Below are positions 1 through 7,885 of a DNA stretch of 64,000 nucleotides, piece after piece. The position numbers were made by a program, and so were the translations under genes. The first letter of the stretch is position 1; the number at the start of each line of letters is the position of its first letter. A model generated the notes under the pieces. The model did no database searches. It was not told the origin of the DNA and saw only the letters and a list, made by a program, of their open reading frames with translations. The stretch comes from CAWEPK01 sp963835595 (GTDB lineage: Bacteria > Desulfobacterota > Syntrophorhabdia > Syntrophorhabdales > WCHB1-27): positions 496,001 to 560,000 of the forward strand of contig CAWIGL010000002.1 of assembly GCA_963835595.1 (NCBI GenBank), read 5' to 3'.

Positions 1-307
1 GCTCGGCTCTTCCGTCATCTGGGAGACCCCTCCGAAGATGAAGAGCGTGATCCCGCTGATCTTCAGCCCGAAGCGGCGGGCGACAAGGGAGTGCCAGAAC
101 TCGTGGAAGATGATCGACGCGAAGAGCCCGAGCGCACCGGCAACGCCCATCCACCAGTAGGTGCTTTGTTGAAGCCCCTTGTAGTAGGCGGGGAAGACCA
201 CCGGTGGCCAGCGACCAGACGATGAGGAAGGCTATGACGAGCCAGCTTACGTCCGCGTTCACCGTAAAGCCGAATAGCCTGAAAAGTTTTATCTGTCGCC
301 CGAACAT
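1..307 (-). CDS. Site-2 protease-like M50 metalloprotease, 5' part, frameshifted
   Basis: The gene runs off the left edge; only about the first 100 residues are here. The start at 307 has a GGAGGG ribosome site just upstream and reads MFGRQIKLFRLFGF, followed by a hydrophobic helix. The reading frame then breaks near 200-206: the downstream part (VFPAYYKGL, then IIFHEFWHSLVARRFG) is one base out of register. HEFWH is the HExxH zinc motif of intramembrane M50 proteases, and the following FGLKISGITLFIFGG is typical of the family. Members cleave regulatory substrates inside the membrane; the substrate here is unknown. The indel is either a sequencing error or a real inactivation; this window cannot tell which. 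Confidence 0.75.
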   Translation of the reverse strand, partial: MFGRQIKLFRLFGFTVNADVSWLVIAFLIVWSLATGGLPRLLQGASTKHLLVDGRCRCARALRVDHLPRVLALPCRPPLRAEDQRDHALHLRRGLPDDGRAE

Positions 308-791
308 CTTATCGACCCTCCTTGAGCGGCCCGCTCAGGACAAGCCGCGCTTTCGTATATCTATATATATAATGCGCCCCCGACCGAAAGGAAAGCCGAC
401 CGGGAGTCGGGAGATGCACGGCTACCACATGCACGGCGACCCGTGGAAGGAAGAGCGGTATTCGTGATGCTTGTGATAAAATACACAATAGCATTCATCC
501 ATATTCCGCCTAAAACCCAGGGCCGTCTCAGTTATCTTCCAATTAGTGAGTTATATCACATACTTGTTGGCGGCCCCTAAATTTCTCTTGACAGAGAAAG
601 CACAATCTATTAGAAATTAGACTGGGGGGATGGCTACAAGACGTTTCCATCGACGGTCCCGGACGCGGCTATATCGATCAGGGGCTAGAGTCCGTTAGGG
701 GCGAAAAAACACAGGAAACGCTTTATCCAGGCAAGCCTCAGGATGCACTAAGCGAAAAAAGCCGTTCGTGTACCGGGACGCGGGAGGATGT
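308..791. other. Intergenic region upstream of the redox operon
   Basis: About 480 bases between the leftward protease gene and the rightward operon. It contains a short AT-alternating tract near 356-371, a candidate promoter at 588-616 and roughly 170 bases of untranslated leader before the first gene. I see no convincing coding frame and no known riboswitch in it. Confidence 0.5.
588..616 (+). promoter_or_regulatory. Candidate sigma70 promoter for the nuoEFG-like/nfn operon
   Basis: A perfect -35 box TTGACA at 588-593 is followed after 17 bases by TAGAAA at 611-616 (4 of 6 matches to TATAAT). It is the best promoter-like pair upstream of the operon and would give a leader of about 170 bases. 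Confidence 0.45.
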
Positions 792-1241
792 ATGACGGAA
801 GCGATGGGAGCCATTCTCGTAAGGCATAGGCGGGGCCGGGACGCGCTCATACCGATATTGCAGGACGTCCAGGGCGAGCTTGGGTACATCTCGCCCGAGT
901 CTGTGGCTGCCATTTCCCGCTACCTGCGGATCTCCGAGAACGAGGTCTTCGGCGTCTCCTCCTTTTACGCGCAGTTCAGGTTCACCGAACCAGGCCGCCA
1001 TTCGGTCAGGGTCTGCCTGGGGACCGCCTGCCACGTAAGAGGTGGATCGACGCTGCTCGATTCGGTCGAGAGCGGCCTCGGCATCGCCTGCGGCGAGACC
1101 ACGCCGGACCGCCGTTACAACCTTGAGCGCGTGGCCTGTCTGGGCTGCTGCGCCCTGTCGCCGGTCGTCCAGATCGACGGCAGAATATTCAGCAAGATCA
1201 CGGTGAACAAGCTGACGGAGCTGCTGAAGTACTATGAATAG
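792..1241 (+). CDS. nuoE: NuoE-like 2Fe-2S subunit of NADH-dependent oxidoreductase
   Basis: 149-residue thioredoxin-like [2Fe-2S] protein. It belongs to the family that includes Complex I NuoE and the small subunits of NAD(P)-linked hydrogenases and formate dehydrogenases, where it passes electrons to or from the flavin subunit. The four cluster cysteines are visible in CLGTAC (about residue 80) and CLGCC (about residue 120). The helical N-terminus (LIPILQDVQGELGYI) is standard for the family. I prefer ATG 792, just behind GGGAGG; a GTG at 768 is in frame but has no ribosome site. It overlaps the next gene by 8 bases, so the two are translationally coupled. Length is normal for the family. 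Confidence 0.9.
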   Translation: MTEAMGAILVRHRRGRDALIPILQDVQGELGYISPESVAAISRYLRISENEVFGVSSFYAQFRFTEPGRHSVRVCLGTACHVRGGSTLLDSVESGLGIACGETTPDRRYNLERVACLGCCALSPVVQIDGRIFSKITVNKLTELLKYYE

Positions 1242-3114
1242 CCTCAGGAAGATGATCGAGTCGGCGAAGCAGAAATGGGAGGCCTTGCAGTCGAGTGAAA
1301 AGCCCGTCATTTATATAGGAGCGGCATCGTGCGGGAGGGCGGCCGGCGCGACCCAGCTCATCGCACAGGCAGAGCGCTTCCTGCAGGAAAACAAGGTTGA
1401 CGCGCAGATCGTCCAGGTCGGCTGCATAGGCCCCTGCTACCTCGAGCCCCTCGTGGACGTCCGCATGCCCGGCGCTCCCCGCGTCAGCTTCAACAACGTC
1501 ACGTCCAAGTCCCTGGTCCCCATCCTGGAATCCGCCTTCATCAAGGGCCAGCTTACGACAAGGGGGGCGATAGGCCATTTCGGCCGCGGACCTTACAACG
1601 GCATCTCGCCGTTCTTCGATCTGCCGATGCTGAAGCCCCAGGTAAGGGTGGTCTTGCGAAACTGCGGTATGATCGACCCTGACAGGATCGACCACTACCT
1701 CGCCGTGGACGGCTACGCCGGGCTGATGAAGGTCCTGCAGATGACGCCCGAGGAGGTTATAGGGACGGTCAGGCAGTCCGGTCTTCGCGGCCGGGGAGGG
1801 GCCGGTTTTCCGACGTTCAGGAAGTGGACCTTTTGCAGGAACGCGCCGGGCGACCGGAAGTACCTCATCTGCAACGCCGATGAGGGCGACCCGGGTGCGT
1901 TCATGAATCGGTCGCTGATCGAGTCCGACCCGCACGCGGTCCTGGAGGGCATGCTGATCGCCGCCTATGCGATAGGCGCGGCAAAAGGCATTATTTACAT
2001 CAGGGCGGAATATCCGCTCGCCATAGAGCGGCTGAAAAACGCGATCGGGCAGATGCGCGAATACGGATTGCTGGGAGAGCGCATTTTCGGCTCTGAGTTC
2101 GGCTTCGATATAACGATAAAGGAGGGTGCAGGCGCTTTCGTCTGCGGCGAGGAAACCGCGCTCATTGCTTCGATAGAGGGCCGGCGCGGCATGCCGCGCT
2201 CCCGCCCGCCCTTCCCCGCCCTATCGGGCCTCTTCGGCTCCCCCACCGTCATAAACAACGTCGAGACGCTGGGCACACTCCCGAACATCTTCCGGAACGG
2301 CGCAGACTGGTATGCGCAGTTCGGCCAGGAGGGCAACAGGGGGACCAAGACTTTCTCACTCGTCGGGAAGATACGCAGGCCGGGCCTCATCGAGGTGCAG
2401 CTCGGCACGACCCTCAGGGAGATCATCTACGATATCGGGGGAGGCCTCCAGAAACCTTTTAAGGCCATCCAGACGGGCGGTCCCTCGGGCGGCTGTCTTT
2501 CGGAGGAGTTCCTCGACCTGGCCGTGGGCTACGAATCACTTGCCGCAGCCGGCTCCATCATGGGCTCGGGCGGCCTCATCGTCATGGACGAGGACACGTG
2601 CATCGTCGACCTCGCCAAATACTTCCTCGACTTTACCCAAAAGGAGTCGTGCGGCAAATGCACGCCCTGCCGGATCGGTACGAGACATATGGTCGAGATC
2701 CTGCAGAAGATAAGCCACGGCGAAGGGAGCACCGACGACCTGCTCACCCTGAAAAGCCTGGGTGAGACCATCAGAAAAGGGGCGCTGTGCGGCCTCGGCC
2801 AGACCGCTCCGAACCCGGTCCTCACGACGCTCCATTATTTCAGGAACGAATACCTGGAGCACATACGGGACCAGCGGTGCAGGGCCGTAGTCTGCAAGGA
2901 CCTGATCGAGTACCGGGTTATCCAGGAGAAGTGCACGGGCTGCCAATCGTGCGTCAAGGTCTGCCCGACGGGCGCTATATCGGGGCCGAGGTCGGAGCCG
3001 CACAATCTGGACACATCCAAGTGCATCAAGTGCAGGTCCTGCTACGAAGTTTGCCGCTTCGAGGCGATCGCGGGCGACGCAATCGTGATCCGCACGGCGG
3101 AGAGAAAATTATGA
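1234..3114 (+). CDS. nuoF: NuoF-like FMN/NADH-binding subunit with extra Fe-S domains
   Basis: 626 residues, the flavin subunit that exchanges hydride with NAD(P)H. In order: an N-terminal thioredoxin-like [2Fe-2S] domain (CGRAAG and CIGPC within about residues 30-75), the NuoF core with the FMN site GRGGAGFPTFRKW and NADEGDPGAFMNR (about 185-230) and the NAD loop GAGAFVCGEETAL (about 300), the N3 [4Fe-4S] motif SCGKCTPCRIGT (about 472), and a C-terminal two-cluster ferredoxin (CTGCQSCVKVCPTGAI and CIKCRSCYEVCRFEAI). The fused N- and C-terminal Fe-S domains are the layout of soluble HndC/HymB/FDH-beta proteins rather than membrane Complex I, which points to a soluble, possibly bifurcating, enzyme. 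It overlaps both neighbours (stop and next start share ATGA). Confidence 0.9.
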   Translation: MNSLRKMIESAKQKWEALQSSEKPVIYIGAASCGRAAGATQLIAQAERFLQENKVDAQIVQVGCIGPCYLEPLVDVRMPGAPRVSFNNVTSKSLVPILESAFIKGQLTTRGAIGHFGRGPYNGISPFFDLPMLKPQVRVVLRNCGMIDPDRIDHYLAVDGYAGLMKVLQMTPEEVIGTVRQSGLRGRGGAGFPTFRKWTFCRNAPGDRKYLICNADEGDPGAFMNRSLIESDPHAVLEGMLIAAYAIGAAKGIIYIRAEYPLAIERLKNAIGQMREYGLLGERIFGSEFGFDITIKEGAGAFVCGEETALIASIEGRRGMPRSRPPFPALSGLFGSPTVINNVETLGTLPNIFRNGADWYAQFGQEGNRGTKTFSLVGKIRRPGLIEVQLGTTLREIIYDIGGGLQKPFKAIQTGGPSGGCLSEEFLDLAVGYESLAAAGSIMGSGGLIVMDEDTCIVDLAKYFLDFTQKESCGKCTPCRIGTRHMVEILQKISHGEGSTDDLLTLKSLGETIRKGALCGLGQTAPNPVLTTLHYFRNEYLEHIRDQRCRAVVCKDLIEYRVIQEKCTGCQSCVKVCPTGAISGPRSEPHNLDTSKCIKCRSCYEVCRFEAIAGDAIVIRTAERKL

Positions 3115-5408
3115 CGAGGGGAAAAAGCTTCACCGTAACGATCGACAACCAGCACGCTGTAGTAAAGCCGGGCCTCACCATATTGGAGGCGGCGCGGAAG
3201 CGCGGCATTTACATCCCGTCGCTTTGCTCCCTCGACGGACTGCCCCCCTTCGGCGCGTGCCGCATGTGCATCGTCGAGGTCGAGGGATTGCGGGGATTTC
3301 CCACCGCGTGCACGACCCCTGTCGAGGAGGGCATGGTCATCAGGACGGACTCGGCCGAGATAAGAATACTCCGTCAGGAGATCCTCAAGCTCATGCTGAG
3401 CGAGCACCCGGCGAGCTGCCTCTTTTGCGGGGAGAAGGAAGAGTGCGGGCAGTTCCAGGTAACGATCAGAAAGGCAGGCGCGACGACCGGCTGCCGGTAC
3501 TGCCCGAACGACGGGAGGTGCGAGCTGCAGCAGATCACGGAGCGCGTCGGCCTCGCCGATACCTCCTACCCGGTACGGTACAAGGGCCTTCCCGTAGAGA
3601 AGGACGATCCCTTTTACGACCGCGATTACAACCTCTGTGTCCTGTGCGGCAGGTGCGTTCGCATTTGCGGCTCGGTGCGTATGAACGGGGTGCTCAGCTT
3701 CAAGCAGCGCGGAAAGCTAACGACCGTCGGCCCCGCATTCGACCGGTCCCACCTGGAGGCCGGCTGCGAGTTCTGCGGCGCTTGCCTCTCTGTCTGCCCC
3801 ACCGGCGCCCTTAGCGCCAAGACGAGTAAGTGGTACGGGAAGCCCGAAAGCGAAATGGCTTCGGTCTGCCCCTATTGCGCGGTCGGTTGCCGTCTGCTGC
3901 TTCAAACATCGCATAACCGGGTAGTGGACGTGCTTCCCGATTATGCCTCTCCCATCGACGGCGGTCTTCTTTGCGTGAAGGGTCGCTTCGGTGTGACCGA
4001 GTTAGTTAACAGCCCGGTCCGGGTCGTAGAGCCGCAAATGCTGACGCCATTCGGGTGCGAGGCCGTCACGTGGGAGCGGGCTATCGATTCGGCCGTGGAG
4101 AAGCTCTCGTCGACCTCGTCCGATGGATTCCTCATGCTCGTCTCGCCGCATCTATCGAACGAGGACCTCTTCATTGCCCAGCAGTTCAGCCGGCAGATAA
4201 TGGGCAGCGACGATATAGTCTCAACCCTCTCGGCCGACCTGGCAGCCGACCTGCCTGCGTTCCTCAACCTAGCGTGCGGCTCGGACGACTTCGACACGAT
4301 AGGCAAGGCAGACGCCGTCCTTGTAGTGGGCTTAGATGCGCGGTACGGCTACTCGCCGATCGGAGTGCGGGTCAAGAAGGCCGCGGAGAAGGGGACAAAG
4401 CTCATAACCATCAACGATGACGAGACCAACCTGGACTTACTCGCGGATACGCAGCTAAAGATCGGCCCGTCCGGTTGGGCCGGTCTGATCCGCCTGCTCG
4501 TCGCAAGGGGTGAAAAGCACATCTCCGGCCTTTCCGCCACATTGCAGGAAGCGGTCGACGAGGCGCAGGCAGCGCTCAAGGGCGCCGAGTGGACCGTGGT
4601 TGTGGTGGGGCCGGGCATCATGCGCGCCCCCGACAGGGGAGAGATCGTGGCTGCCCTCGAAGAGGCAGCCCGGCTGCACGGCGTCAGGGTCGTCGTGGCC
4701 CATCCCTTCACGAACCTGTCCGGCATGGTCGCGATGGGCGCGCTTCCAGGCGTGAAGCCCGGCGAAGCCTTGCGCAGGAACGAGACCGACGCCCAGGGGC
4801 AGAACCCTGCCCCTGCCATAAGGTCCGTCGACCTCACCAGGCCCAGGTCCGTCGTCTACATAATCGGGGAGACATGCCCGGAATGGCTGCCGCCTCACGA
4901 TTTTCTCATTTTCCAGAACGGGCTTCCCGCTCCCTCATCGTGCCGGCCGGACCTGATCCTTCCGTCTACCCTCTTTCCGGAATCTGCCGGCGCCTTTATC
5001 ACGGTCGAGGGGCGGCTCGCATCGTTTGGAGCAGCGGTCGAGCCGCAGGGACTGGCGCGACCGGACTGGTGGATAATGGCCAGCATAGCCAAAGGCCTGG
5101 GGAGGTGCAAGACGGTTTACGGCGATGTCGCGGCCGTCCAGACGGAGATCAAGAAGCACGTCAAGCCTTTTCCCGATGCAAGAAAGAGGATCGCCTTCAC
5201 TCGCCTTGCCTGCGATCCTTCTAACGGGCACGCCCCGGCGCCGGAACAGACGCTCCCCCGCCGGTGCGCGCCCGATCTCGATGCTTACAGAGGTATGCCG
5301 CTCGCCGAAGCGGTACCCGGAATAAGACGGCTCGCGGAGGCAGGGAACTCCCGTGCAGCGGCCGCCGGGGGGCCGGGGCCGGACGAGCCGGCCGGAGAGG
5401 TACAGTGA
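3111..5408 (+). CDS. nuoG: NuoG/formate dehydrogenase-like Fe-S and molybdopterin-fold subunit
   Basis: 765 residues starting at ATG 3111, inside the stop of the previous gene (ATGA). N-terminus: [2Fe-2S] ferredoxin (SLCSLDGLPPFGACRMC, about 36-52), the HxxxC cluster region (HPASCLFCG), a two-cluster ferredoxin (CVLCGRCVRIC and CEFCGACLSVCPTGAL) and then a molybdopterin-oxidoreductase N-terminal cluster CPYCAVGC near residue 252. The C-terminal part has the fold signature (VLVVGLDARYGYSPIGVRVKKA) but is short compared with catalytic formate dehydrogenases of about 900 residues. I see no Cys or selenocysteine codon at an active-site position, so it may carry electrons only, like NuoG of Complex I. 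It is less likely to be a true formate dehydrogenase. The coupled nfnA gene follows with a GTGA overlap. Confidence 0.8.
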   Translation: MTRGKSFTVTIDNQHAVVKPGLTILEAARKRGIYIPSLCSLDGLPPFGACRMCIVEVEGLRGFPTACTTPVEEGMVIRTDSAEIRILRQEILKLMLSEHPASCLFCGEKEECGQFQVTIRKAGATTGCRYCPNDGRCELQQITERVGLADTSYPVRYKGLPVEKDDPFYDRDYNLCVLCGRCVRICGSVRMNGVLSFKQRGKLTTVGPAFDRSHLEAGCEFCGACLSVCPTGALSAKTSKWYGKPESEMASVCPYCAVGCRLLLQTSHNRVVDVLPDYASPIDGGLLCVKGRFGVTELVNSPVRVVEPQMLTPFGCEAVTWERAIDSAVEKLSSTSSDGFLMLVSPHLSNEDLFIAQQFSRQIMGSDDIVSTLSADLAADLPAFLNLACGSDDFDTIGKADAVLVVGLDARYGYSPIGVRVKKAAEKGTKLITINDDETNLDLLADTQLKIGPSGWAGLIRLLVARGEKHISGLSATLQEAVDEAQAALKGAEWTVVVVGPGIMRAPDRGEIVAALEEAARLHGVRVVVAHPFTNLSGMVAMGALPGVKPGEALRRNETDAQGQNPAPAIRSVDLTRPRSVVYIIGETCPEWLPPHDFLIFQNGLPAPSSCRPDLILPSTLFPESAGAFITVEGRLASFGAAVEPQGLARPDWWIMASIAKGLGRCKTVYGDVAAVQTEIKKHVKPFPDARKRIAFTRLACDPSNGHAPAPEQTLPRRCAPDLDAYRGMPLAEAVPGIRRLAEAGNSRAAAAGGPGPDEPAGEVQ

Positions 5409-6262
5409 ACAGGGTCGTCGAACGAAGGATGATAGTGCCCAACCTGCATGTCTTGACGCTTGAGGCGCCTGACGTCGCCAGGAAGATGCGGCCGGGGCAG
5501 TTCGTGATCGTGAGGCCTCGCGACGAGGGGGAGCGCATACCCTTGACGGTCGCCGATTGGGACCCGGAGAAGGGGACGGTTACATGCGTGTTCATGGAGG
5601 TGGGCGCTTCTACCGGCGCGCTGGCCCTGCTCGGCCCGGGCGATACGGTCCCGACCTGCGTCGGGCCGCTGGGCAACGCCACCGAGATAGCCGATTACGG
5701 CAACGTCGTCTGCATAGGCGGCTGCTACGGAATAGGCAGCATCTACCCCGTATGCAGGGAGCTGAAACGGGCCGGCAACCGGGTCCTCATGATAGCGGAG
5801 GCGAGAAGCTCCTATCTGCTCTACTGGCTAAAGGAGCTGTCGGCCGTCTCTTCCCGGCTGCTTACGGTAACGAGGGACGGCAGCCACGGGGTCAAGGGCC
5901 ATGCGGCGAAGGTCGTCGATCTTATCAGGGAGCAACAGAGCCTGCCCGACAGGATAATCGTGAACGGGTGCACGTTCCTGATGTCGCGTGTGTCTGAGCT
6001 GACGAGGGGCCTCGGGATACGGACGCTCGTCAACCTCAACCCCATCATGATAGACGGCACGGGTATGTGCGGCGTGTGCCGCGTGACCGTGGCCGGGCAG
6101 ACGCGCTTCGCCTGTGTGGACGGCCCCGAGTTCGACGGCCATGCGATCGACTGGGTGGAGTTTCTGGCAAGGCGGAAGGCTTACACGGATGAAGAGGCGC
6201 TGCTTACGCGAAGGAGCGCGCGCGACGAGGTTGCCCATAGAGAGGGGAAGTGCCACCAATGA
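5405..6262 (+). CDS. nfnA: NfnA: NADH-dependent ferredoxin:NADP+ oxidoreductase, small subunit
   Basis: 285 residues from GTG 5405, overlapping the preceding stop. Ferredoxin-NADP reductase fold: FAD region RPGQFVIVRP and RIPLTVADW, nucleotide region VVCIGGCYGIGSIYPV, and the C-terminal [2Fe-2S] site GTGMCGVCRVT (about 218) with a later FACVDGPEFDGH. These are hallmarks of NfnA, also annotated as sulfide dehydrogenase alpha. With NfnB it forms an electron-bifurcating transhydrogenase coupling NADH, NADPH and reduced ferredoxin in the cytoplasm. It lies in one operon with the NuoEFG-like subunits, so the whole set may act as a single complex; that is inference. A second Nfn, as a fusion, is encoded at 11933-14213. 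Confidence 0.88.
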   Translation: MNRVVERRMIVPNLHVLTLEAPDVARKMRPGQFVIVRPRDEGERIPLTVADWDPEKGTVTCVFMEVGASTGALALLGPGDTVPTCVGPLGNATEIADYGNVVCIGGCYGIGSIYPVCRELKRAGNRVLMIAEARSSYLLYWLKELSAVSSRLLTVTRDGSHGVKGHAAKVVDLIREQQSLPDRIIVNGCTFLMSRVSELTRGLGIRTLVNLNPIMIDGTGMCGVCRVTVAGQTRFACVDGPEFDGHAIDWVEFLARRKAYTDEEALLTRRSARDEVAHREGKCHQ

Positions 6263-7677
6263 ACGACGACCCTCAAGCCACAGAGGAGCGGGCAAGAAAG
6301 CTCGATTTGAATCGTAACGAGATGCCCAAGCAGCCGCCTGAAATAAGGCGGAGGAATTTCGGCGAGGTGGCGCTCGGCTACACGGCCGAGCTTGCCGTCA
6401 CCGAGGCAAAAAGGTGCATGCAGTGCAAGAAGCCGAAGTGCGTGACGGGCTGTCCCGTCGAGATTGATATACCGGGCTTCATCTCGCACGTCGTCAAAGG
6501 TGATTTCGCAGGCGGCATAAGGAAGATCAAGGAGAAGAACTGCCTTCCGGCAGTGAGCGGCCGCGTCTGCCCGCAGGAGGCGCAATGCGAGTCGCAGTGC
6601 GTGCTCAAAAATAAGAAAGGGGAGATCGCCATCGGCAGAATAGAGCGCTTTCTGGCCGATTGGGAGTCGGCTACGGGAAGTGTGGAGGTCCCCCCGCGCA
6701 CCAGGCCCACCGGAAAGAAAGTGGCCGTCGTCGGGTCGGGACCCGCGGGAATCACCGTTGCCGGAGACCTGATCCTCCTCGGACACGAGGTGACGATCTT
6801 CGAGGCCCTCCACAAGGCGGGCGGCGTGCTCACCTACGGCATCCCGGAGTTCCGGCTGCCGAAGAGCGTCGTAGCAAGGGAGGTGGACTACGTAAAGCGG
6901 CTCGGCGTCGAAGTGGTGACCGATTTCGTGGTAGGCAAAACGCGGACGGTCGATGAGCTTCTGGTGTCGTACGACGCTGTCTTCATAGGCACAGGGGCAG
7001 GGCTTCCATGGTTCATGAACATACCGGGAGAGAACCTGAACGGGGTTTATTCGGCCAACGAGTATCTGACCCGGATGAACCTCATGCACGGCTATCTTTT
7101 CCCCGGCGCCTCCACGCCCGTCAAAAAACACTCGAAGGTGGCGGTCGTGGGTGGGGGGAATGTCGCTATGGACTCCGCGCGTACGGCGCTCCGCATGGGC
7201 GCGGACGAGGTGTATATCGTCTACCGGAGGTCGCACGCGGAGCTGCCAGCGCGGCTGGAGGAGAGCGAGAACGCAGAGGAGGAGGGCGTAATCTTCAAGG
7301 TGCTTACCCTGCCCGTCGCTTACACGGGTGACGGAAACGGCTGGGTAAGGCGCATAGAATGCCTGCGCATGGAGCTGGGCGAGCCGGACGCCTCGGGCAG
7401 ACGGTCGCCCGTCGAGGTGAAGGGGTCGAACTTCTTTATGGACGTTGACGCAGTCGTCTGCGCCATCGGCAACAGTCCCAACCCGCTGATCCCGACGACA
7501 ACGTCGGGGCTGGAGGTCACGAAGCGCGGGACGCTGGTCGCGGATGCGGAGACGGGGAAGACCACGCGCGACCGCATATGGGCGGGGGGCGACATAGTAA
7601 CCGGCGCAGCGACCGTTATCCTTGCTATGGGGGCCGGGAGAAAGGCGGCCAGGTCCATCCACGCCCACCTCTCCTAA
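6259..7677 (+). CDS. nfnB: NfnB: NADPH-binding large subunit (GltD-like)
   Basis: 472 residues from ATG 6259 (ATGA overlap with nfnA). A GTG at 6250 is in frame, but the AGAGGGG site is spaced better for 6259. The N-terminal Fe-S domain has CMQCKKPKCVTGCPV and VCPQEAQCESQC for two [4Fe-4S] clusters. An FAD-binding GSGPAGI lies near residue 157, a second nucleotide-binding GGGNVAMDSART near 297, and the C-terminal AGGDIVTGAATVILAMGAG closes the FAD site. This is the glutamate-synthase small-subunit family as used in NfnB. No glutamate synthase large subunit is nearby and NfnA is directly upstream, so NfnB is the better call. A strong terminator follows 80 bases downstream. Confidence 0.9.
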   Translation: MNDDPQATEERARKLDLNRNEMPKQPPEIRRRNFGEVALGYTAELAVTEAKRCMQCKKPKCVTGCPVEIDIPGFISHVVKGDFAGGIRKIKEKNCLPAVSGRVCPQEAQCESQCVLKNKKGEIAIGRIERFLADWESATGSVEVPPRTRPTGKKVAVVGSGPAGITVAGDLILLGHEVTIFEALHKAGGVLTYGIPEFRLPKSVVAREVDYVKRLGVEVVTDFVVGKTRTVDELLVSYDAVFIGTGAGLPWFMNIPGENLNGVYSANEYLTRMNLMHGYLFPGASTPVKKHSKVAVVGGGNVAMDSARTALRMGADEVYIVYRRSHAELPARLEESENAEEEGVIFKVLTLPVAYTGDGNGWVRRIECLRMELGEPDASGRRSPVEVKGSNFFMDVDAVVCAIGNSPNPLIPTTTSGLEVTKRGTLVADAETGKTTRDRIWAGGDIVTGAATVILAMGAGRKAARSIHAHLS

Positions 7678-7758
7678 GACCCCTGCCGCGACGCCGGCTC
7701 AGAACCACGAAAAACTGTGCCGTTAAATAACTTTACAGCCTCCGTAAATAATTTTTAC

Positions 7759-7784
7759 AGCCTACCGCGAGGGTAGGCTTTTTT
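7759..7784 (+). terminator. Rho-independent terminator after nfnB
   Basis: Perfect 8-bp stem AGCCTACC / GGTAGGCT (7759-7766 and 7772-7779) with a five-base loop, followed by a run of six T. It separates the nuo-nfn operon from the sensor-kinase operon. Confidence 0.85.
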
Positions 7785-7787
7785 GTC

Positions 7788-7819
7788 TTGACAATGGCCC
7801 GGAACCTTGTGCATATTAT
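7788..7819 (+). promoter_or_regulatory. Candidate promoter for the sensor-kinase operon
   Basis: TTGACA at 7788-7793 lies immediately behind the terminator. Possible -10 boxes are CATATT at 7812-7817 (18-base spacer) or TATTAT at 7814-7819 (20-base spacer). It is the only promoter-like pair before the kinase gene at 7886. Confidence 0.5.
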
Positions 7820-7885
7820 CACAAGTATTTTGACACCGGTATTGGTTTGATGTAAAATTTGAGTCATCAAGGTCAAGCGGTCTAG

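Noticed and set aside
3111..5408. Selenocysteine-containing formate dehydrogenase
   Set aside because: The frame has no internal TGA and no Cys/Sec at the expected active-site position; NuoG-like electron transfer fits better.
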